DNA of 64,000 nucleotides from Neptuniibacter sp048548695 (GCF_048548695.1 NZ_JBLYIF010000003.1), one strand, 5' to 3'. Numbered from the stretch's first letter, positions 15,625 through 25,472 are shown. Numbers and translations: made by a program. Notes: generated from the sequence alone by a model not told the origin.

Positions 15625-18129
15625 ATGTATCGCCAAGAGAAGCTACTTCTGGTTAACGGCGACGGTGAGCAACGGGAGATATTAGAAAAATATCTCCTGG
15701 CACATACTGAGTATGATGTGATTGCAGCCGAAAACGCACGTGAAGCACTATGTTGTCTTAAGCAGCGGGCCATCCACTGTGTCGTCAGTGATGTGACCAT
15801 CGAAGGCCTGGATGGTTGGCGTTTGGCGCGTATGGTTCGTTCCGGGGTGTTTAACTGCCCCCATGATATCCCCTTTATTTTGATTACCTCCCTCTGGTGT
15901 AAGCGTATCGCTGAAACCACTGCGCGCGAATTTGATATCGACGCTGTACTGCCCTTTAGCGAATATGGTCTGTTAGCTGAAAAAATCATTGCGCTTCGAG
16001 ATCGGGAAGCGCTGAACCGTAAACCGCGGTTATTGGTGATTGAAGATACCGCCCAGACTGCGGCATTGATCTCCAGAGTATTGCGCAGCCGGTTTGATGT
16101 CGAGCTGCTGGTGGATGGAGATGAAGGTCTGCGGGAGTGGCGGCGACAGACCTATGACTTAGTGTTACTGGATATCATGTTGCCGGGTATCTCCGGGCCA
16201 GAAATCATGCAGCAAATGTTGCTGGAAAAGCCGGATCAGACCATTGTGGTCATGACTGCTCATGGTTCTATGGAACTGGCAGAAGAGATGATGATGCAAG
16301 GCGCTGCTGATTTCATCAGTAAGCCTTTCTCCACCGAGCAGTTGCGCCAGGTATGTGAAATTGCGGCGCGACGCAAAGATTTCATTATCAGTAATGAACA
16401 GTTTGCTGATGCGCTGACTAGCATGCAGCAAAATGAACGGGCACTGGCAGCGCAGACACGAGAACACCGGGTAATTTTGGACAATCTTGCGACGGCCGTG
16501 CTGGAGCTGGATTGCAACGGGTGTGTGGTATTTGCCAATGAAACCTGGAGCCAATTGACGGGGATGAGCTTCGAGCAGTCACTTGGTAAGGACCTGTTGG
16601 ATTTTGTTTATTCGGATTCCGCCAGTTCTGTCGCGGTAATTCGTCGTGCTTTGAAAAACCTGCGCAGTGGCCAGGGGTTTAGCCTGCACATAGAGTTCAA
16701 ATTACGTGATCGTTTTAATCATGGTAGCTGGGTTGAAGCCCGGCTGAACACCATTCGTCGTGATAGCAGTCAACAGGCGATCACTGTTGCTATTGATGAT
16801 ATTTCTGCGCGCAAACGTGCAGAGCAACGGTTGGAGCATCTGGCGATTCATGACTCGCTGACAGGCCTCTACAATCGGCACTATTTTGATACCGAGTTAG
16901 TGCAGACCGCGGCGTTGGCCCAGCGCAGTCAAATTCACCATGCGCTGTTGTATATCAACCTAGATCATTTCAAGGCTATCAATGACACTTTGGGGCATCA
17001 CCGGGGTGATTTCGTCCTGAAAGAAGCCTCTGACCGGTTACAGAAGATGTTGCGTGATTCTGATCGGTTATGTCGTATTGGTGGTGATGAATTTGCAGTA
17101 TTGCTGAGTAATACCGAGTTGGATCAGGCGCGGGAGATTGCCGGTGCGCTGTGTGAAATGATGGCTTCTGAGCAGTTTGTTTTTGGCGGGCAGTTACTCA
17201 AGGTCAGCTGCAGTATCGGTATTAGTTTGATTGATGGCAGCGGTAATAAACCGCAGGACTATCTTCAGCAGGCGGATATCGCGCTTTATGTCGCCAAGCG
17301 TCGCGGTCGGAACCGGGTGCATGTGTATACCGAAGAGGATGAGGCCAGCGGCGATGTGCGCAGCAGTATGCTCTGGCTGCATGCGGTGCAACGTGCTATT
17401 GAGCAGGATAATTTAGTTTTGCACTTCCAGCCGATTTACGCCGCACCCTTTGATCAGGTGGCCTATTATGAGGCGTTGGTACGTTTGGTCATAGGCGATG
17501 AGATTGTCTACCCGGGGCAATTTATTCCGGCTCTGGAGCGGTTTGAGGATATGGGGTTATTAGACCTGCATGTGATTGCTAAATCTATCTACATGCTGTC
17601 GTTAAATCCCAAGCTGAAGAAAGTTGCTATCAATCTCTCGGCTCATGCTTTCCAGAATGAACGGCTGGTACCCTTTGTGCAGGAAAAATTGCGGGAATAT
17701 GCAGTACTGCCTGAACGTATTATTTTTGAGCTAACCGAGAATGCCAGCCTGTCAAACCTGAGTGCGACCCAGGGTATGGTGGAAGCACTGTCGGCGATGG
17801 GCTGTGGGTTTTCAATTGATGATTTTGGTACGGGCTTCAGTACTTTCGCTTATTTAAAGAATTTGCCTGCAGAAACGGTGAAAATTGATGGTTCGTTTAT
17901 CAAAGAACTGAAGCACAGCAGCATTGATCTAGCGTTGGTGAAATCGATTTGTGATGTTGCTCATGCGCTGGGGAAACAAACGGTAGCAGAGTTTGTAGAA
18001 GATGCTGAAACCCTGAAGCTGCTCGGTGAGATCGGTGTGGATTATGCTCAGGGGTACTTTCTGGGGCGCCCTCAGCCGATTGAAGAGCTGGAGTTTTCCT
18101 CGCCAAATGTCAGTGCAGCGGTAAGCTGA
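15625..18129 (+). CDS. Double-receiver PAS-GGDEF-EAL c-di-GMP regulator
   Basis: An 834-residue cytoplasmic protein. Receiver 1 (about 5-125) keeps Asp56 but lacks the usual acidic triplet (VNGDGE) and the conserved Lys (LPFSEYG), so it may not be phosphorylated. Receiver 2 (135-250) is complete: IEDTAQ, Asp183 in LLDIMLPG, Thr211, and Lys233 in SKPF. A PAS domain follows (about 278-400), then a GGDEF domain with intact motif at 486-490 and a standard inhibitory RxxD site (477-480). The EAL domain (about 595-820) has YYEALVRL and DDFGTGFS. Both synthesis and breakdown of c-di-GMP are possible. It is convergent with, and overlaps by 20 bases, a sensor-kinase gene, a likely phosphodonor. Confidence 0.92.
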   Translation: MYRQEKLLLVNGDGEQREILEKYLLAHTEYDVIAAENAREALCCLKQRAIHCVVSDVTIEGLDGWRLARMVRSGVFNCPHDIPFILITSLWCKRIAETTAREFDIDAVLPFSEYGLLAEKIIALRDREALNRKPRLLVIEDTAQTAALISRVLRSRFDVELLVDGDEGLREWRRQTYDLVLLDIMLPGISGPEIMQQMLLEKPDQTIVVMTAHGSMELAEEMMMQGAADFISKPFSTEQLRQVCEIAARRKDFIISNEQFADALTSMQQNERALAAQTREHRVILDNLATAVLELDCNGCVVFANETWSQLTGMSFEQSLGKDLLDFVYSDSASSVAVIRRALKNLRSGQGFSLHIEFKLRDRFNHGSWVEARLNTIRRDSSQQAITVAIDDISARKRAEQRLEHLAIHDSLTGLYNRHYFDTELVQTAALAQRSQIHHALLYINLDHFKAINDTLGHHRGDFVLKEASDRLQKMLRDSDRLCRIGGDEFAVLLSNTELDQAREIAGALCEMMASEQFVFGGQLLKVSCSIGISLIDGSGNKPQDYLQQADIALYVAKRRGRNRVHVYTEEDEASGDVRSSMLWLHAVQRAIEQDNLVLHFQPIYAAPFDQVAYYEALVRLVIGDEIVYPGQFIPALERFEDMGLLDLHVIAKSIYMLSLNPKLKKVAINLSAHAFQNERLVPFVQEKLREYAVLPERIIFELTENASLSNLSATQGMVEALSAMGCGFSIDDFGTGFSTFAYLKNLPAETVKIDGSFIKELKHSSIDLALVKSICDVAHALGKQTVAEFVEDAETLKLLGEIGVDYAQGYFLGRPQPIEELEFSSPNVSAAVS

Positions 18130-19660
18130 ACGTGAAGACTGCGCCCTCACCGGGCTGACTTTCTACCGTAATGGTGCCGTTCATCAATTCTGCGAAATGC
18201 CTTGAAATCGCCAGACCCAGGCCTGTGCCTTCAAAGCGGCGCTTGATGCTGCCATCGGCCTGACGGAACTTTTCAAATATCAGTTCCTGCTGCTCCGGAG
18301 CGATGCCAATGCCGGTATCGCTGACGGTAAAAGTGAGCTGGTGCTCCCGTATTTCGCAATACAAACTGACCTTTCCCTCCCGGGTGAACTTGCAAGCATT
18401 GGAGAGCAGGTTAATCAGGATCTGTTCTACTTTCTCTCTATCCAGCAGCAGTGGCTTATCCTGTTCCGGTGTGTGCAACGACAGGCTATTGTTGTTTTTC
18501 AGCGCCAGAGGCCGGATGATGCTTTCCACGTCACTGATCAGCGAGGCTATTGCGGTGCTACGTGTCTGCAGGTCCATTTTCCCGGATTCGCACTTAGCCA
18601 TATCCAGGATAATGTTGATCATTACCAGTAGGCGCTCAGCAGAGCGCAAGGCCTCATCCAGATCTGATGTCAAATCAGTCATTCCCGCGTAGCTGAGTTC
18701 CTCTCGTACCAGTTCGACATAGCCAATATTGGCCTGCAGCGGCGTGCGCAGTTCGTGGCTGATATTGGCGAGAAATTCGGATTGCGTGCGAACAGCAACT
18801 AAGGCAGCGTCCCGAGCATGGCGCAGCTCCTCAGTGCGGATTTCGACTTCTGACTCCAGTCCGGCATTCAGGGCCAGCAGTTGCTGTTCTTGTTTTTTCA
18901 GCACGTCCATCATTTCGTTGAAACTGATAGCCATGCGTTGCACTTCTTTTGGCCCTTCAATGCGGGCAAATGGATATTGCCTAGAGGTGCGGGCCAGTTT
19001 CATGGTGTTGGACAGGTGGTATAACGGCTGGGTTAACCGCTGTAATACCCGGTTCATCAGCAATGACATAATCAGGGTGAAGAGGGCAACGGTGATAAAG
19101 CTGTATAACAGTATCTGCTGAATTAACTGCACCAACGATTGTTTGGATACCTTGATGGCGACATAGCCCAGCAATTGACTGGCATTGGTATCCAGGCTCA
19201 GCTCATTAAAAGGCGCTTCATTAATGGTCAGATTAACGGGCGCCCAGATGAGCCAATGGTCGCTGGTATCATCGACTATCGTTGGCAAACTCAAGGTGAA
19301 TAGCTGCCCCAGGTGCTGTTGCGACGGGATAGTGTCGCCATGCTGAACCAGGGGGGTAAAGTTAGCATTGAAGATGGTCACGCCAACAATGTCATCAAAT
19401 CCGAGTATTTGCTCAATTGCTTGGTGTGCATTTTCTTCGCTGCTGGTAATGAGGGGTAAGACGCTCAGCTGGGTTAAATTGGCCGCAATTTGTAGTGAAT
19501 GGCGTTGCGATGCCTGACTGGACTGACTGACCGCCACCCACGCAGAAACCAGCATGCTGGAGAGCGCGATTAAGCAGATAAACCCCACCACAAACAGGTA
19601 AAGGTGCCGTTTTAGGCTGATGCTTTTTTGCTGTGATCTGGGGTTGTTAGAGGCGTTCAT
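18110..19660 (-). CDS. Sensor histidine kinase linked to a periplasmic binding protein
   Basis: A 516-residue inner-membrane kinase. Membrane segments are at about 20-45 and 185-205, with a periplasmic domain of about 135 residues between them. A HAMP domain (205-260) and coiled coil lead to HisKA with His302 in NISHELRTPLQANIGY. The HATPase has ILINLLSNACKFT (N-box), DTGIGI and GTGLGLAISRH. No receiver or Hpt domain is attached, so it needs a separate response regulator. Its start overlaps the stop of the binding-protein gene by 4 bases (ATGA), indicating one operon in which the binding protein likely supplies the signal. The convergent neighbour carries a complete receiver domain. Confidence 0.92.
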   Translation of the reverse strand: MNASNNPRSQQKSISLKRHLYLFVVGFICLIALSSMLVSAWVAVSQSSQASQRHSLQIAANLTQLSVLPLITSSEENAHQAIEQILGFDDIVGVTIFNANFTPLVQHGDTIPSQQHLGQLFTLSLPTIVDDTSDHWLIWAPVNLTINEAPFNELSLDTNASQLLGYVAIKVSKQSLVQLIQQILLYSFITVALFTLIMSLLMNRVLQRLTQPLYHLSNTMKLARTSRQYPFARIEGPKEVQRMAISFNEMMDVLKKQEQQLLALNAGLESEVEIRTEELRHARDAALVAVRTQSEFLANISHELRTPLQANIGYVELVREELSYAGMTDLTSDLDEALRSAERLLVMINIILDMAKCESGKMDLQTRSTAIASLISDVESIIRPLALKNNNSLSLHTPEQDKPLLLDREKVEQILINLLSNACKFTREGKVSLYCEIREHQLTFTVSDTGIGIAPEQQELIFEKFRQADGSIKRRFEGTGLGLAISRHFAELMNGTITVESQPGEGAVFTFSLPLH

Positions 19661-20598
19661 TGATCTCTTTTAACGGGCACGGTGGCGTAAAATGATTGTT
19701 TTAATTCTGGCGTAAACTCATAACCCAGATGCTCTGCTGTCAGCAGGTTAACTGCCACAAGATTAGAGTTGGAGAGTTCTATGCCTGGCTGTTGCTGGTG
19801 GGTGTGAAGTGTCCTCACCATCTCTGTCATGCGCTTGCCTGAAGCTTTGCTGTTAGGGTAAATGGAAAACAGGATGCCACGTTTTACGTGTGAAGGTCGA
19901 CTGGAAAATACGGGTAACTTCAGCTTCCAGCAGGTTTGCAGCAGGAGTGGCAGTAGTGCTTGTTCATTGACGGATACGCGATCGACCGGTAGCCAGATGG
20001 CATCGGTTTGGTTGTTTAATCTGGGTAGTACCTGACGGTAGCGAGTAACAGCCTCAGTCAGGTTGTTGACTTCAATGGGGAGTAATTCCAGGTTGAATTG
20101 CTGGGCGGCTTCCATAGCACGTCGTATCAGCCAGCGATTATAGGGGCTGAACAGGGTGATCACCCGTCGGGTGTCGGGAGACAGTTTTTGCAGCTGGCGG
20201 AACAGGCTGGCAGGCTCTTCAATCAGGCTGACGCCAGAAACATTCAGTGCCGGCGTTAATGGCAAGGCTCCGGCGACCACCGGGAAGTGTTGGCGCAGTT
20301 CGGGCACCATGTTCAAGCCGCTGCGGCCCAGTGAAATGACCATCTCAACCTGGTCTTGCTGCAGGCGGTTGAACAGCACTTGCTGGTTCAGTTCTGCAGC
20401 AAGAGGGTAACGTATCAATGTGTCCCCGTGTTCAGCGGTGATGCCTTGAATGATCTGCTCAAATACGTCCTGATAAGGGGGGGACGTGGTGGGATAGAGC
20501 ACGCCAAGCGTTGCTGCCACAAGCGGGGTCGCTGTGACAGCAGATACCAGTATCGTTGCCAGCAGTGATAGCAGCGCGTGTTGCAGTCTCGATTGCAA
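19657..20598 (-). CDS. Periplasmic binding protein of the ABC_sub_bind (DUF534) type
   Basis: A 313-residue exported protein. Residues 1-28 form a signal peptide ending about LVAA. The mature part has a two-lobed periplasmic binding-protein pattern: ATLGVLYPTTSPPYQDVFEQ, VEMVISLGRSGL, FPVVAGALPL, DTRRVITLFSPYNRW and LPVFSSRPSHVKRG. This fits the PF04392-like family related to the Trp/branched-chain binding proteins. No permease or ATPase genes are adjacent. Instead the gene overlaps a sensor kinase, so it probably acts as a sensory co-receptor rather than in uptake. The ligand is not evident. Confidence 0.85.
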   Translation of the reverse strand: MQSRLQHALLSLLATILVSAVTATPLVAATLGVLYPTTSPPYQDVFEQIIQGITAEHGDTLIRYPLAAELNQQVLFNRLQQDQVEMVISLGRSGLNMVPELRQHFPVVAGALPLTPALNVSGVSLIEEPASLFRQLQKLSPDTRRVITLFSPYNRWLIRRAMEAAQQFNLELLPIEVNNLTEAVTRYRQVLPRLNNQTDAIWLPVDRVSVNEQALLPLLLQTCWKLKLPVFSSRPSHVKRGILFSIYPNSKASGKRMTEMVRTLHTHQQQPGIELSNSNLVAVNLLTAEHLGYEFTPELKQSFYATVPVKRDQ

Positions 20599-20733
20599 AG
20601 CTTAAATACTCCAGTTGCTTTAATCCGCAATATCCCTGTGGCCTATGTGCTGATGCTGTTGCCGAACCAGTATAGGAAGCGTGCCGAAATCCATTCGTCT
20701 GAGTAAGCTGTGTAGTACCGTGCCAGATCCCGG

Positions 20734-22770
20734 TTATTTTATGCGCATGCCCGGTTGTGCTCCATCATCGGGTTGCAGAATCCATAGGTCTTGGCCGCCT
20801 GGGCCTGCGGCCAGCACCATGCCCTCGGAAACACCAAACTTCATTTTTCTTGGCGCCAGGTTGGCGACCATTACTGTCATCTTGCCTTCCAACTGGTCTG
20901 GGGTGTAGGCAGACTTAATACCGGCAAATACCTGGCGGGTTTCACCGCCTAAATCCAGTGTCAGTCGCAACAGTTTATCTGCTCCTTCGACGTGCTCTGC
21001 CTTAGCAATCCGCACAACCCGTAGGTCAAGTTTGGCAAAATCTGCAAACTCTATCGTATCTTCCAGTGGTTCTGCTGCCAATGCTGCAGATGCAGGTGTT
21101 GCAGCAGGTGGTTGATTACTTTCCAGGGTCGCTTTGCTGTCTGCGATCATGGCGTTGACCTGATCTGCTTCAACCCGTTGCATCATGGGTTTGAACTTAT
21201 TGATGCTGTGATCCAGCAGCGGTTGTTGGATGCTGTCCCAGTCCAGGTTGTCCAGGTTCAGGAACTGACGAGCATCTTCCGCGACCTCAGGCAGTACTGG
21301 TGCCAGATAAGTGATAATCACCCGGAACAGGTTGATGCCCATCGAACAGCAGTCGATCACCTGCTGGGCTTTACCTTCCTGCTTAGCTAGAACCCAAGGT
21401 TCCGCCGCGTCGATATATTGATTAGCAAGGTCCGCCAGAGCCATGATTTCACGCATGGCACGGCTGTATTCCCGTTTCTCGTAACAGGTGGCAATCTGCT
21501 CGCCAGCGGTGATTGCGGTTTGGTATAACTCGGGTTTGGCCAGTGTTGCAGCCAATTGACCGCCACTGAGTTTTTTGATGAATCCGGCGCAGCGAGAGGC
21601 AATGTTAATGACTTTGTTGACCAGATCAGCATTGACTCGCATGCGGAAGTCTTCGAGATTGAGGTCGATATCATCGATCCCGGAACCCAGTTTTGCCGCG
21701 AAATAGTAACGCAGGTATTCAGGTCGCAAATGATCCAGATATGTTTCCGCCATGATAAAGGTGCCGCGGGACTTGGACATTTTTTGCCCGTCTACCGTCA
21801 GGAAGCCATGGCAGAATACGCCATCGGGCTTACGGAAACCGGCGCCTTCCAGCATTGCTGGCCAGAACAGGGTGTGGAAGTAGGCGATATCTTTACCGAT
21901 AAAGTGGTACAGCTCGGCGTCAGAATCAGGGCCCCAGTAACTGTTGAAGTCGACACCCTGTTTATCACACCAGTTTTTAAAGCTGGCCATATAGCCGATT
22001 GGTGCATCCAGCCAGACATAAAAATATTTGCCTGGAGCGTCCGGAATCTCAAAACCCCAATAAGGCGCATCGCGGGAGATATCCCAATTATGCAGCCCGG
22101 ATTCGAACCACTCGTTGAGCTTATGGATCATATGTTCCTGCACATGGTTATCTACCCAGTTGCGCAGGAAGGGCTCAAAGTTGCCCAGCTTGAAGAAGTA
22201 GTGCTCAGACTCACGTTCCACCGGCTTGGCACCAGACACGGCAGAGTATGCATTCTTCAGTTCGACCGGACTGTAGGTAGCGCCGCATTTCTCGCAGGAA
22301 TCGCCATATTGATCAACCGCACCACATTTGGGGCAGTCGCCCTTCACAAACCGGTCCGGCAGGAACATCTCTTTCACCGGGTCATAGGCCTGGGTGATAG
22401 TCTTGCGTTCAATATGCCCGGCATCACGCAACGCGGTGTAGATCTGTGATGCGAAGTGACGATTCTCTTCCGAATGGGTCGAGTAATAGTTATCGAAGTT
22501 CACCATAAAACCAGCAAAATCGCGCTGGTGCTCCTGACTGACCTGATCGATCAGCGCCTCGGGACTGGTGCCCAATTGATCGGCCTTAAGCATAATCGGA
22601 GTGCCGTGAGCATCGTCAGCACAGACATAGATACATTGATGGCCGCGCTGTTGCTGAAAACGAACCCAGATATCTGTTTGAATGTATTCAACCAGATGAC
22701 CCAGATGAATAGGGCCGTTGGCATAGGGCAGGGCGCTGGTAACCAGAATATTGCGTTTGCTGTCGGTCAT
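20734..22770 (-). CDS. metG: Methionyl-tRNA synthetase
   Basis: A 678-residue class I synthetase charging tRNA-Met. The nucleotide-binding HIGH motif appears as HLGHLVEYIQ in ALPYANGPIHLGHLVE near residue 15-25. Zinc-knuckle cysteines are in CPKCGAVDQYGDSCEKCG (near 145-162), and KMSKSRGTF is the second signature (near 332). The C-terminal EMAP-II/tRNA-binding domain (from about 575: FADFAKLDLRVVRI ... VMVANLAPRKMKFGVSEGM) makes it the long dimeric form, as in E. coli (677). In many gammaproteobacteria apbC/mrp lies divergently beside metG; here apbC is 15 kb away. Confidence 0.98.
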   Translation of the reverse strand: MTDSKRNILVTSALPYANGPIHLGHLVEYIQTDIWVRFQQQRGHQCIYVCADDAHGTPIMLKADQLGTSPEALIDQVSQEHQRDFAGFMVNFDNYYSTHSEENRHFASQIYTALRDAGHIERKTITQAYDPVKEMFLPDRFVKGDCPKCGAVDQYGDSCEKCGATYSPVELKNAYSAVSGAKPVERESEHYFFKLGNFEPFLRNWVDNHVQEHMIHKLNEWFESGLHNWDISRDAPYWGFEIPDAPGKYFYVWLDAPIGYMASFKNWCDKQGVDFNSYWGPDSDAELYHFIGKDIAYFHTLFWPAMLEGAGFRKPDGVFCHGFLTVDGQKMSKSRGTFIMAETYLDHLRPEYLRYYFAAKLGSGIDDIDLNLEDFRMRVNADLVNKVINIASRCAGFIKKLSGGQLAATLAKPELYQTAITAGEQIATCYEKREYSRAMREIMALADLANQYIDAAEPWVLAKQEGKAQQVIDCCSMGINLFRVIITYLAPVLPEVAEDARQFLNLDNLDWDSIQQPLLDHSINKFKPMMQRVEADQVNAMIADSKATLESNQPPAATPASAALAAEPLEDTIEFADFAKLDLRVVRIAKAEHVEGADKLLRLTLDLGGETRQVFAGIKSAYTPDQLEGKMTVMVANLAPRKMKFGVSEGMVLAAGPGGQDLWILQPDDGAQPGMRIK

Positions 22771-22963
22771 GATTCGAGGGAAACCTACGAAACTAAGCTA
22801 TTAAGAAAGCGGCGATTTTACGCTTTTTTACACCCGATTACGAATCCGTTCCTTCGTTTAGAGCACAGAATTATTGCCGCGTGTTAAGCTTGCTTAATGG
22901 GTGCCGATAGCCGTATCTCCGGCTGGAAGTTGTATCTTATCCCTCAGGTAAAACAGGATCTGC

Positions 22964-24214
22964 ATGGGTCAGCACGAAACCGACAAACTACAGGGTGTGA
23001 AAATCCTGATTCTGGATCCGTTAGGCTATCTGCGGGTGCAGTGCAACGCGCTGGAAAGAGAGCAGGGCGCGGAGCTTTATTACCTGAAATCGCCGGACCT
23101 GGAAGAAGCCGTAGCACTGATTGAACAACATCAGATTACGGTATTTCTGGCGCTGCTGGGTGAGCATCCCGACCCTGAGCTTGAGCTTATGGAAGCCGTG
23201 ATGGAACGCATGCCAAAGGTGGTGCGGATTGTCTTCACCAGTCAGTTGACGGTGCGCCAGGCATTCTTTGCCTCGGAAGTCACTCATCATGCGTTGCTGG
23301 ATACCTGCGCCATAAGTGTGCTGTTGCAGGCGATTCTGAGTAGCCAGCGTTTGACGCAGATGTTATTTAAAGATGACATTCTGCATTATATGTCAGTCCT
23401 CAATATGCAGCCGGAACTCCCCGATGCGTATCTCAAGTTGCGTAAACGATTGCGTCGGGAGGCGATGCGTCCTAAAGCCATTGCTGACCTGTTGGAACGG
23501 GATCCTGAGCTTACAGAACATCTCATGGCGCTGGTGAATTCGGCTTGGTATGGCTATCACCGCGAAGTAGAGAACCCGCTGGAGGCTGCCAGTTTGCTCG
23601 ATGCCCGTACCTTGAGGGATTTATTGCTGGCGGCCCATCTGTTTGCTGCTTTTCCGGAAGGTGATCGCTGGAGAAGTTTTCGTTTTGAAACACTACAGCA
23701 GCGCGGCATGTTGGTGGGTAAGGCGGCACAGCATTTGTGCCGGTCAGTTAAGGCCCGCTCCTATGTGCAGCATCAGGCGTTTCTTGCAGGCCTACTGCAT
23801 GACCTCGGTATTCAGGTACTTGCTGCACGCAGCCCTGGGGTATACCAAGAAATTATGGCGGAAGCCGTATCTCTGGATCAGCCCCTGTATGCCCTGGAAA
23901 AGCTGGAGTTTGGCGTGACTCATGCCGAAGTGGCAGCGCACCTGCTGTATAGCTGGCACCTGCCGGTTGCGGTGGTGGAGGCGGTGTTGTTTCATCACTT
24001 TCCCAATGCCAGCCAGACATCGGGTTTCTCTGTGCTGATGGCGCTGCATATATCGGATTCTCTGGTGCGCTCGATGGACAACACCATGGGTTGCTCACTG
24101 GCCAGTAAACTGAATAATGCCTACATTAGCCGGGAGGGTATGGATAAACCGCTGATGGCCTGGCAAATTCTGATCGCTGATTTCCAGGAAGAAGTTATTC
24201 TGGGCATGCAGTAA
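22964..24214 (+). CDS. HDOD-domain signalling protein with receiver-like N-terminus
   Basis: A 416-residue cytoplasmic protein. Residues 10-120 resemble a receiver fold (VKILILDPLGYLRVQC, then VFLALLGEHPDP), but the acidic pocket and phospho-Asp position (LLGEHPD) are not canonical, so phosphorylation is doubtful. Residues 135-340 form an HDOD domain (LPDAYLKLRKRL, LVNSAWYGY, FLAGLLHDLGIQVLA, LYSWHLPVAVVEAVLFHH). HDOD proteins are HD-fold relatives without nuclease residues and often act in signalling hubs with GGDEF/EAL proteins. The HDLG in this protein is HD-like. It is transcribed divergently from metG and lies 68 bases upstream of trmA. Confidence 0.85.
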   Translation: MGQHETDKLQGVKILILDPLGYLRVQCNALEREQGAELYYLKSPDLEEAVALIEQHQITVFLALLGEHPDPELELMEAVMERMPKVVRIVFTSQLTVRQAFFASEVTHHALLDTCAISVLLQAILSSQRLTQMLFKDDILHYMSVLNMQPELPDAYLKLRKRLRREAMRPKAIADLLERDPELTEHLMALVNSAWYGYHREVENPLEAASLLDARTLRDLLLAAHLFAAFPEGDRWRSFRFETLQQRGMLVGKAAQHLCRSVKARSYVQHQAFLAGLLHDLGIQVLAARSPGVYQEIMAEAVSLDQPLYALEKLEFGVTHAEVAAHLLYSWHLPVAVVEAVLFHHFPNASQTSGFSVLMALHISDSLVRSMDNTMGCSLASKLNNAYISREGMDKPLMAWQILIADFQEEVILGMQ

Positions 24215-24282
24215 CCCGCAGCACTTGTTAAAACAAGCTGCTAAAATGCGGCTCCCGTTTCCATGGTGCAGTTGAGATAGAT

Positions 24283-25371
24283 ATGGCATTACCTGTAGTA
24301 GACCCCGCTGACTATGACCGCCAGTTGCAGATCAAGCAGCAGCGTATTACCGAGCAGTTTGCCAACTTCAACCCGCCGCCGGTTGAAGTGTTCAAGTCGC
24401 CCACCAGTCACTACCGCATGCGGGCAGAGTTTCGTGTCTGGCATGATGAAGATGATCTTTACTATGTAATGTTTAAACCGGGTGACAAGCATACCCGGTT
24501 TAAAGTCGAAAGCTTCCCGGTGGTGTCTGAAACCATCGAAAATACTATGTTCCGCCTGCTGGATCTTATTCGCCCGGTACCGGCATTGCGGCACCGGCTG
24601 TTTCAGGTCGACTTTCTTAGCACGCTGAGTGGTGAACTGCTGGTAACCTTGCTGTACCACCGACCCCTGGATGAGGCTTGGCAGACCGAGGCCCGGGCAT
24701 TGAAGCAACAGTTGGGTATTCAATTGATTGGCCGCTCCCGTAAAAGCCGGATTCTCCTGGATCAGGATTTTGTGTTGGAACAAATGGCGATCAATGGCCG
24801 GAACTACACCTATAAACAGGTGGAAAACAGTTTCAGTCAGCCCAATGGCGAGGTCTGCCGGCATATGATTCATTGGGCGCTGGATGCCACTCAGGCTGCT
24901 GGTGGTGACATGGTTGAATTGTATTGCGGTAACGGTAATTTCACCCTGCCACTGGCGCAAAATTTTAATCGAGTGGTTGCAACGGAGATCTCGAAAACCT
25001 CAGTCCATGCTGCGCAGTATAATATCGAGGCCAATGCGATCGAGAATGTTGATGTGGTGCGTATCAGCTCTGAGGAATTTTCTCAGGTGCTGAATGGTAG
25101 CCTGGAGAAACGCCGTACCCGTCATCTGAATTTGGATGCATGCAATTTCACCACCGTGCTGGTGGATCCTCCCCGCGCTGGATTAGATGATAATACAGTG
25201 CAGCAGGTGCAGAGCTATGAGCATATTCTGTATATCTCCTGTAATCCTGACACCCTATATCAGAACTTGGAGCAGATTTGTCAGACCCATCGCATTGAGC
25301 GTTTTGCACTGTTTGACCAGTTTCCCTATACCGATCACCTTGAGTGCGGGGTTTATCTAACCCGTCGTTAG
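24283..25371 (+). CDS. trmA: tRNA (uracil-54 C5)-methyltransferase
   Basis: A 362-residue enzyme that makes ribothymidine at position 54 of tRNA (and U341 of tmRNA in E. coli). Matching blocks include YRMRAEFRVWHDEDDLYYVMF near residues 45-65, the SAM motif MVELYCGNGNFTLPLA (about 207-222), the VLVDPPRAGLDD loop (about 295-306), and the catalytic-Cys motif YISCNPDTL near 320. Length and spacing match E. coli TrmA (366), and there is no iron-sulfur TRAM extension, which separates it from RlmD/RumA. It may follow the HDOD gene in one transcript (68-base gap). Confidence 0.97.
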   Translation: MALPVVDPADYDRQLQIKQQRITEQFANFNPPPVEVFKSPTSHYRMRAEFRVWHDEDDLYYVMFKPGDKHTRFKVESFPVVSETIENTMFRLLDLIRPVPALRHRLFQVDFLSTLSGELLVTLLYHRPLDEAWQTEARALKQQLGIQLIGRSRKSRILLDQDFVLEQMAINGRNYTYKQVENSFSQPNGEVCRHMIHWALDATQAAGGDMVELYCGNGNFTLPLAQNFNRVVATEISKTSVHAAQYNIEANAIENVDVVRISSEEFSQVLNGSLEKRRTRHLNLDACNFTTVLVDPPRAGLDDNTVQQVQSYEHILYISCNPDTLYQNLEQICQTHRIERFALFDQFPYTDHLECGVYLTRR

Positions 25372-25410
25372 GCGTTATTGGCGCTGAAATCAGGAAAAAT
25401 GTTTACATTA

Positions 25411-25458
25411 TGAACGCTGTTCAATATATTGTCTCGGAGTGTAATTGAACATTGTTTA
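25411..25458. promoter_or_regulatory. Two palindromic sites upstream of the TetR gene
   Basis: TGAACGCTGTTCA (25411-25423) is a perfect 5+3+5 palindrome. TGAACATTGTTTA (25446-25458) is an imperfect copy with centres 35 bases apart, ending 15 bases before the regulator's ATG. This arrangement suits autorepression by the TetR protein encoded next. A third related palindrome lies at 29542-29554. Confidence 0.55.
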
Positions 25459-25472
25459 ATTGGGGCGGGCAG

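Noticed and set aside
21556..22449. 297-codon open frame on the plus strand inside metG
   Set aside because: It mirrors metG codons on the opposite strand and has no family resemblance.
24289..24960. 223-codon minus-strand frame inside trmA
   Set aside because: It is an antisense shadow of a well-recognised gene.
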